Below are positions 41,026 through 45,867 of a stretch of DNA of 45,867 nucleotides, piece after piece. Origin of the DNA: CAZQKW01 sp964594075 (GTDB lineage: Bacteria; Desulfobacterota; WTBG01; CAIYCZ01); NCBI GenBank assembly GCA_964594075.1, contig CAZQKW010000030.1, positions 1-45,867 of the forward strand. Reading direction: 5' to 3'. Each line of letters begins with the position of its first letter. Within the stretch, counting starts at the first letter, position 1. Under the pieces are notes generated by a model. The model was not told the origin of the DNA and made no database searches. It was given only the letters and a program-made list of their open reading frames with translations. The translations under genes and the position numbers were made by a program.

Positions 41026-42762
41026 ATGAAAGGAATGGGTCTTAAAATGGTTTTTTTTCAGAGGACGGTATTGGTGGCGGGTCTGATTTTATCAGGTGCT
41101 TTATTAACTGCAGGCTTTTCTCATGCCTTACAGGTGGGCGAGCCTTTCCCTGAATTTTCAATAACCAATACTCTCAGTGCTGATGAGCTTGCCTCTTTAA
41201 AAGCTCCGGCCGGCGGCGAAATTGCACTTAAAGATATTGGCCATAAAATCATCCTGATCGAATTTCTCAATGTGTATTGCCATACCTGCCGTGAGCAAGT
41301 AACCATTTTTAACGACCTCCATGCCGCAATTAAGAACGATCCGGTGCTTGCAAATAATGTCTGCATGCTGGGGATTGCGGTTGGCAATTCTGTGCGGGAA
41401 ATACAGGAGTTCAAGAAGACGTATGGGGCGGTGTATCCCATAGTGGCTGATCCCTATAAGGATGTGTTTAACTTGACCGGCAATGTTCACGGGACTCCGC
41501 AAACCTACATTGTTTCAGGAGATGCACAGCGTTTTGTCATACACTATCACCCTGGCGCGGTATCCTCGCCACAACCGTATTTAAGGGAGTTGAAGGCAGC
41601 TTTGCGCGGGGAAATAACCGGAATAGAACCCGGCAACAGGGTCCCGGAATTTTCATTTTATTACCAGAGCAAACGGTATTCGGAAAAAGATTTTGTAGGC
41701 AAAAAAGTCCTCATATATTTTCCCGCCCGCAAAAAATTTGAACTTGCCGGTGATACCCGTCAGCCTCAGTCCCAACTGGAAATATTTGCACAGGCAGCAG
41801 CAGAGTTTTCTGATGTGCAGTTCATTATCTTTCCCAGTCCTGAATTTCCGCAGAAAGTTATGGATGGTATGCGTTACGGCAATGTTTATTTTCCTGAACA
41901 GCCAGAGGAGGGCATGTTAAAACGTTTTGCGGTAACTGATGATCCAAGCGTTTTTTATGTAAATCAATATGGAAGGATATCATTTGGCGGTCCCTGTATT
42001 ACGCTCCTGAACATCCGAGAGATTTTTAAGGGAAAAGAGTATGTTTCTGTGCCTCCAATTGCTGACGAAGAGATTAAAAAACTTATAGAAAAGAATCTGC
42101 AGTCACAGGGAATAAAGATTGTCAGTACCAACAAAATTGGGCTTGAAAACGGCACCACTCTTTACGTCTCCGCAATAGCGCCGCGAACCAGCGGAATATA
42201 TATGTTTTCCAAGGTTGAAAGCAGGCTCAGCGTCTGCGATGTCTGCCACGACAGCCATTTCATTTATATCTTTGATCAGCGCGGGATTATAAAGGATCTT
42301 ATACCGATTGCTCTTACCAAATACGGTAATGTGCCCTGGACTGAGGAAGATATAAAAAAGATGAAAAACCGGCTGGTGGGGCAAAGCATTTTCAGTCCCT
42401 TTGTTTTTGACCCGTCGGTTGATGCGGTAACCACGGCCACCATGACGTCAAGCCTTATTTTTGAAGCGTTGCGGTTAGCAAAAAAGGACTTTGCCGACTT
42501 CAAGGATTATCAGTTCAGAAAAGAGCACTGGGAGGCACTCTGTTTTCACAATATGTGTCTTATTAAAGATGCTGTCGTCAAAATGAAAAAAGCCGGTGTC
42601 AGTCATCTGGTTGGCGGGCAGGCTTTTGATTTTGATCACATGAAAAAATATTTGCCAGAGGAAAAATTGCCGGTCTGTCCGCTGGGGGGTAATTATGTGC
42701 CGATGGGGGATAATGTCCTCTGTTCGGCACACGGCATAAATATTAAAGGCTGCGGAAAATAG
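41026..42762 (+). CDS. Exported protein with two thioredoxin-like domains, a CxxCH and an FMN-binding-like segment
   Basis: The 578-residue exported protein starts with a signal peptide (FFQRTVLVAGLILSGALLTAGF). A redoxin domain follows with active site YCHTCREQ and cis-Pro loop GTPQTYIV, then a second redoxin-like domain without cysteines. A heme-type CDVCH (about residue 405) sits before a segment containing VDAVTTATMTSS, close to the TGATxTS motif of FMN-binding (RnfG/NosR) domains. The tail has CPLGGNY ... CSAHG. The ATG at 41026 follows AGGA; others at 41020, 41035 and 41047 are possible. A redox role in the periplasm is inferred. Confidence 0.7.
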   Translation: MKGMGLKMVFFQRTVLVAGLILSGALLTAGFSHALQVGEPFPEFSITNTLSADELASLKAPAGGEIALKDIGHKIILIEFLNVYCHTCREQVTIFNDLHAAIKNDPVLANNVCMLGIAVGNSVREIQEFKKTYGAVYPIVADPYKDVFNLTGNVHGTPQTYIVSGDAQRFVIHYHPGAVSSPQPYLRELKAALRGEITGIEPGNRVPEFSFYYQSKRYSEKDFVGKKVLIYFPARKKFELAGDTRQPQSQLEIFAQAAAEFSDVQFIIFPSPEFPQKVMDGMRYGNVYFPEQPEEGMLKRFAVTDDPSVFYVNQYGRISFGGPCITLLNIREIFKGKEYVSVPPIADEEIKKLIEKNLQSQGIKIVSTNKIGLENGTTLYVSAIAPRTSGIYMFSKVESRLSVCDVCHDSHFIYIFDQRGIIKDLIPIALTKYGNVPWTEEDIKKMKNRLVGQSIFSPFVFDPSVDAVTTATMTSSLIFEALRLAKKDFADFKDYQFRKEHWEALCFHNMCLIKDAVVKMKKAGVSHLVGGQAFDFDHMKKYLPEEKLPVCPLGGNYVPMGDNVLCSAHGINIKGCGK

Positions 42763-42852
42763 GGTGGGACCTGCCGCTCTATTTCTGGGATGTCCCGTAT
42801 CATAAAGTTTTTTTGACCATCACACACAGTTTCAGGAGGTTGGTTCTTCTAA

Positions 42853-43377
42853 TTGAAGGCGTATTTTGTTTTCAAGATCACTGTGCTCTGTTTGCTCTGC
42901 GCTGTTGTCAGTGCCCCGCGCATTGTGGCAAATGAAATAGATGTGCATGATAGTTTGAAGCAACGGCAGCAGCAAAGTATTGGCGAGGACATCGTTGGCC
43001 CTAATCCAATTCGACAGGACATAAACGGGTTGCTGCTCAGGCCCGCAGTAAACGGCGAAATTCGCGTTTTGATCATTCTGCCGCCGGCACATCATTTGCT
43101 TGAAGGCTTTGCCGCGCGATATCTGGTTAAAAAGTATGCGGACGCACCTCTGGTTATCGCTCATGACCGCAGCGCTGGCACGATCAGTGACACGCGTTTT
43201 TACATCCCTTTTATTACCGGTGCCCAGGGTAAGGGGACTTTAGAAGTGCAGGCTGTTTACGGATACTGCAACGACAAGGATAAGTTATGCATACCGCGCG
43301 ACGTAGTCTGGCGAATACATTTTGCGCTTGACTCGCAACAAGGAATAGCAATGATTGAATTGGAAGATAAGCCATAA
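42853..43377 (+). CDS. Secreted DsbD-alpha-like protein
   Basis: The 174-residue product starts at TTG 42853, 13 bases after AGGAGG, and has a signal peptide ending near ANE. The rest resembles the N-terminal periplasmic domain of DsbD, with a redox cysteine pair in VYGYCNDKDKLCIPRDVVW, but has no membrane domain or thioredoxin domain. It probably exchanges disulfides with the two-thioredoxin protein encoded 90 bases upstream. The unusual start codon is kept because the signal peptide begins there. Confidence 0.65.
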   Translation: MKAYFVFKITVLCLLCAVVSAPRIVANEIDVHDSLKQRQQQSIGEDIVGPNPIRQDINGLLLRPAVNGEIRVLIILPPAHHLLEGFAARYLVKKYADAPLVIAHDRSAGTISDTRFYIPFITGAQGKGTLEVQAVYGYCNDKDKLCIPRDVVWRIHFALDSQQGIAMIELEDKP

Positions 43378-43496
43378 AATGGCGATGAGGGTTGATGAGT
43401 AAACCGGAGAACTGGATAAAGACGTATTAACAGCGGGTTGAAAGTTGCTTTGATTGCTGGGTGTTCTTATAAAAGAGACGGACGCAAAATTTAAGC

Positions 43497-45083
43497 ATGT
43501 CTAATGCCTTCACGGCACCTCATGATGGTGCCCATACCTCAATAAAAGTCGAGCCGTTTTCCGTGGACCTTGCCACGGGGCAGTGTCCTATACAGAGGCC
43601 TTCCGAGCCCTGTTCCTTTGTTATCATCGGCGCTACCGGCGATCTTGCCAAACGCAAACTCCTACCGGCACTCTATCGGCTTTATGTTAACAACAGTCTG
43701 CCTGAAGCGTTTTTTATTATAGGCTGCAGCCGCACAGAACTTGATGACGCGAGATTTAGAAATAGAATGAAAGAGGCCGTTTTAGCTGCGGTCGAAACAG
43801 ACACGGCGCAGTGGGAAAAATTTGCTGTGCATCTTTACTATCAAACGCTGCAGTATGATTCATTGCCTGCCTATTATGCTCTGGGACGCACCTTGAAAAA
43901 AATTGAAGAATCATACGGAATGCAGGAAAACCGCATATATTACTGTGCAGTACCACCGAATTTATATATCAGCGTTGCCGACATGATTGCCCACTCCGGT
44001 CTGTCATCAGCAGACAGTGCACCGGACGGCTGGGCGCGCATCGTGATAGAAAAGCCTTTTGGCACAGACCTTCTGTCAGCACAAGAGTTGAATCGGAAAC
44101 TTCTGCAAAGATTTTCTGAGCAGCAGATTTACCGCATTGATCATTATCTTGCCAAGGAAACAGTTCAGAACATACTGGTGTTTCGCTTTGCTAATGCGAT
44201 TTTTGAGCCCCTCTGGATGAGAAACTATATTGAGTATGTAAGCATTGTTGCGGCAGAGGCCATTGGCGTGGAGCATCGGGCGGGTTATTATGAAACAGCA
44301 GGCGTCTTGCGGGATATGATGCAAAACCATATGATGCAGCTTTTAGCTTTAACCGCAATGGAACCGCCATCGCTTTTTGCGGCTGAAATGGTGCGGGATG
44401 AAACGGTAAAAATATTTCGTTCACTGCGACCATTGCCTGCCGCAAACCCCTGGACATGCTTGGTTCTCGGACAATATGGTGCCGGGAGGGTAGAAGGAAA
44501 ACAGGTGTGCGCCTATCGTGATGAAGAGGGAGTCAAGCCTGATTCATTGACACCCACATTTGCCATGATGCGCGTATTTATTGATAACTGGCGCTGGCAG
44601 GGAGTGCCTTTTTATTTAACCTCAGGAAAACGGCTCGCCAAGAAATTGACTCAGATTATCATCCAGTTTAAAGAGGTGCCTGCCTCCATATTTCGCCATA
44701 TGTTTGGGGAGCATATTAACGCGAATCGTTTAATCCTGGGGATACAACCCGATGAAACTATATCGCTCACATTCCAGACCAAATCTCCAGGCGCTCGCGT
44801 GTGTCTGCGGTCGGTGACAATGGATTTTAACTACAGCCAGAATTACACCGGACCGGTGTTTGATGCCTATGAAAAGGTGCTTCTTGATTGCATGAGCGGC
44901 GATCAGATGTTGTTCTGGCGGCAGGATGCAGTGGAGTTATGCTGGTCTTTTTTAACCCCGGTTCTTGAAACCTGCGAATCGTGCGCTGAACGGGCGCACC
45001 ATCTTTATTTTTATGAAGCTGGCACCTGGGGACCAGCCGCCGCTACGGAACTTATTGAGAGGGTTAAATCAAAGGGCAGGTAA
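43497..45083 (+). CDS. zwf: Glucose-6-phosphate 1-dehydrogenase
   Basis: The 528-residue enzyme oxidises glucose-6-phosphate with NADP in the pentose-phosphate pathway. It has the NADP-binding GATGDLAKRKLLPAL (near residue 45), EKPFGTDLLSA and the active-site RIDHYLAKETVQN, whose His and Lys bind substrate. It is slightly longer than usual (about 490) because of an N-terminal extension of about 40 residues before the dinucleotide fold. The start lacks a good ribosome site. The 3' end overlaps the convergent unknown gene by 15 bases, and no terminator separates them. Confidence 0.96.
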   Translation: MSNAFTAPHDGAHTSIKVEPFSVDLATGQCPIQRPSEPCSFVIIGATGDLAKRKLLPALYRLYVNNSLPEAFFIIGCSRTELDDARFRNRMKEAVLAAVETDTAQWEKFAVHLYYQTLQYDSLPAYYALGRTLKKIEESYGMQENRIYYCAVPPNLYISVADMIAHSGLSSADSAPDGWARIVIEKPFGTDLLSAQELNRKLLQRFSEQQIYRIDHYLAKETVQNILVFRFANAIFEPLWMRNYIEYVSIVAAEAIGVEHRAGYYETAGVLRDMMQNHMMQLLALTAMEPPSLFAAEMVRDETVKIFRSLRPLPAANPWTCLVLGQYGAGRVEGKQVCAYRDEEGVKPDSLTPTFAMMRVFIDNWRWQGVPFYLTSGKRLAKKLTQIIIQFKEVPASIFRHMFGEHINANRLILGIQPDETISLTFQTKSPGARVCLRSVTMDFNYSQNYTGPVFDAYEKVLLDCMSGDQMLFWRQDAVELCWSFLTPVLETCESCAERAHHLYFYEAGTWGPAAATELIERVKSKGR

Positions 45084-45497
45084 TTTTATAATGTGCAGCG
45101 CCTCGCTCTTTTCTATGGCAAGATCTATGCTGTCGTTTCTGATGCCGATGCTCAGAGTTCCCTGAGCGGTAGCTCCTTCCATCCCGCATAATTCCCGCAG
45201 TATTTCAAGTCCGCGTGCCAGCATTGATTCAGGTGCTGCAGGGAGCATGTGTTCAGCGCCTTTTTTAACCACGAGCGCAGGGCAGCCTTTTTCCAGGATG
45301 ATTTTCTCTGCGCGGCTGTCAATGGCGTCGAGCAATACCAACGCAAGATATTTCAAGCACGCTTCATCCATATCCTCATAACTTTCTACCTTCCAATTTT
45401 TATCCGCCCAGCTTTGTAATGCTTCTGCCGGATTAGTTTCAATATAGCAACTAATAAGATTCTGCAATGCCAGATGTGCACTTGATGCATCTTTCAT
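45069..45497 (-). CDS. Unrecognised small soluble protein
   Basis: The 142-residue protein has no signal peptide or membrane helix. It appears mainly helical in the first half (HLALQNLISCYIETNP, LKYLALVLLDAIDSRAEK), with a beta-strand near GTLSIGIRND. The ATG at 45497 follows GGAGG at 7 bases. I do not recognise the family. It converges on zwf with overlapping 3' ends. Confidence 0.7.
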   Translation of the reverse strand: MKDASSAHLALQNLISCYIETNPAEALQSWADKNWKVESYEDMDEACLKYLALVLLDAIDSRAEKIILEKGCPALVVKKGAEHMLPAAPESMLARGLEILRELCGMEGATAQGTLSIGIRNDSIDLAIEKSEALHIIKLPAL

Positions 45498-45523
45498 GAC
45501 CAATTCCTCCTTTAATTAGCTCG

Positions 45524-45650
45524 TTGTAAAAAAATGTCATTCTGAACGAAGCGAAGAATCCCAACGGTAGCAATAGGTTGGCAATTCAATACATTGAGAA
45601 TGAATCTCGGATCACAGTCCTCGTCCTATCACGTTTTTCAGCACGCCGTT
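45524..45650. repeat. Dispersed repeat, copy 2
   Basis: It matches 40881-41009. It begins TTGTAAAAAAATGTCATTC and contains GAACGAAGCGAAGAATC, a string resembling a widespread bacterial intergenic repeat (TCATTCTGAGCGAAGCGAAGAATC-like). The later block CACGTTTTTCAGCACGCC aligns with copy 1's CGCGTTTATCAGCAGCG. Confidence 0.65.
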
Positions 45651-45814
45651 AGTAATAAATCATGGTGAAAATATACCGTTCAAAAGCGGCAACGTTGAAA
45701 AAAGGACAAACGATAACAAAAAAGATTATATTAGCGAAATGGAACTAAAAGAAGCACTGTAGATTGTGCGCAATATATAACCCAAACAGGAAAGGAAATC
45801 AAGAGGCACTACAT

Positions 45815-45867
45815 CAGGACTTTCCCCAAAAAACAGGGATAGAAATTGTGGAGATGGCATAAGCAGA
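45815..45867. repeat. Right copy of 53-bp terminal inverted repeat
   Basis: It is the exact reverse complement of 2-54. The two copies bracket the whole window in opposite orientation. The match extends to the last base, so the true repeat may be longer than the window shows. Confidence 0.9.

Larger units (their letters stand above)
45504..45867. other. Terminal intergenic region with dispersed repeat copy 2
   Basis: No gene was seen. It contains dispersed repeat copy 2 (45524-45650), a spacer of about 165 bases (45651-45814) and the right terminal repeat (45815-45867). Confidence 0.7.

Noticed and set aside
1..45867. CRISPR array, rRNA or tRNA genes
   Set aside because: No regular repeat-spacer pattern or conserved RNA gene sequence was seen on either strand.

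Overview
The window suggests an anaerobic or microaerophilic Gram-negative bacterium. The evidence is outer-membrane-type proteins (DUF1302 and DUF1329 families), lipoproteins, a nine-heme c-type cytochrome, hybrid cluster protein (Hcp), desulfoferrodoxin, rubredoxin and a rubrerythrin-like protein. A broken dockerin-like reading frame of the CPAD...DGxVNxxDL...WGxCP type hints at Planctomycetota (for example Brocadiia-like bacteria). Desulfobacterota or another deep anaerobic lineage cannot be excluded from the sequence alone. No rRNA, tRNA, CRISPR array or complete transposase gene was seen.

Region 1 (1-9.05 kb, + strand) is a tightly packed operon. It has a near-consensus promoter with an overlapping palindrome and encodes four flavoproteins of the PCMH/VAO/GlcD type, an iron-sulfur CCG-domain subunit, a metal-dependent amidohydrolase and a small SCP2-like protein. 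It ends in a clear terminator. It looks like a catabolic oxidation system for an unknown, possibly aromatic or hydrophobic, substrate. Region 2 (9.1-10.5 kb, - strand) holds an MBL-fold hydrolase and a nuclease-fold protein that has lost its catalytic residues. Region 3 (10.6-19.9 kb, - strand) encodes a sensor kinase and LuxR-type regulator, then a YCF48-like lipoprotein, an MMPL/RND exporter-like protein, a DUF1302 protein and a DUF1329 protein. This is an envelope module often found with breakdown of hydrophobic compounds, and it could serve the region 1 enzymes.

Region 4 (20.0-23.5 kb) has an unrecognised lipoprotein diverging from an OmpR/CusR-type two-component pair. Region 5 (23.6-32.9 kb) is an oxidative and nitrosative stress block. 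On the - strand are hemerythrin, nitroreductase, rubrerythrin-like and cupin genes, then the nine-heme cytochrome. A cysteine-free Crp/Fnr regulator is divergent from an hcp - HD phosphohydrolase - ferredoxin operon. Three perfect TTGAC-N4-GTCAA sites lie upstream of hemerythrin, of the regulator and of hcp, which predicts a small local regulon.

Region 6 (33.0-37.2 kb) encodes an NtrB/NtrC-like pair and an RpoD-type sigma factor. Region 7 (37.2-45.5 kb) carries a small coiled-coil secreted protein, a TlpA-like thioredoxin, desulfoferrodoxin, rubredoxin, a DUF2156 protein, a cupredoxin-like protein, an unusual two-thioredoxin protein with a CxxCH and an FMN-binding-like segment, a DsbD-alpha-like secreted protein, glucose-6-phosphate dehydrogenase and a small unknown gene.

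The two window ends are perfect inverted copies of one 53-bp sequence, so both ends run into the same repeat family. A second dispersed repeat of about 130 bp occurs near 40.9 kb and 45.5 kb.
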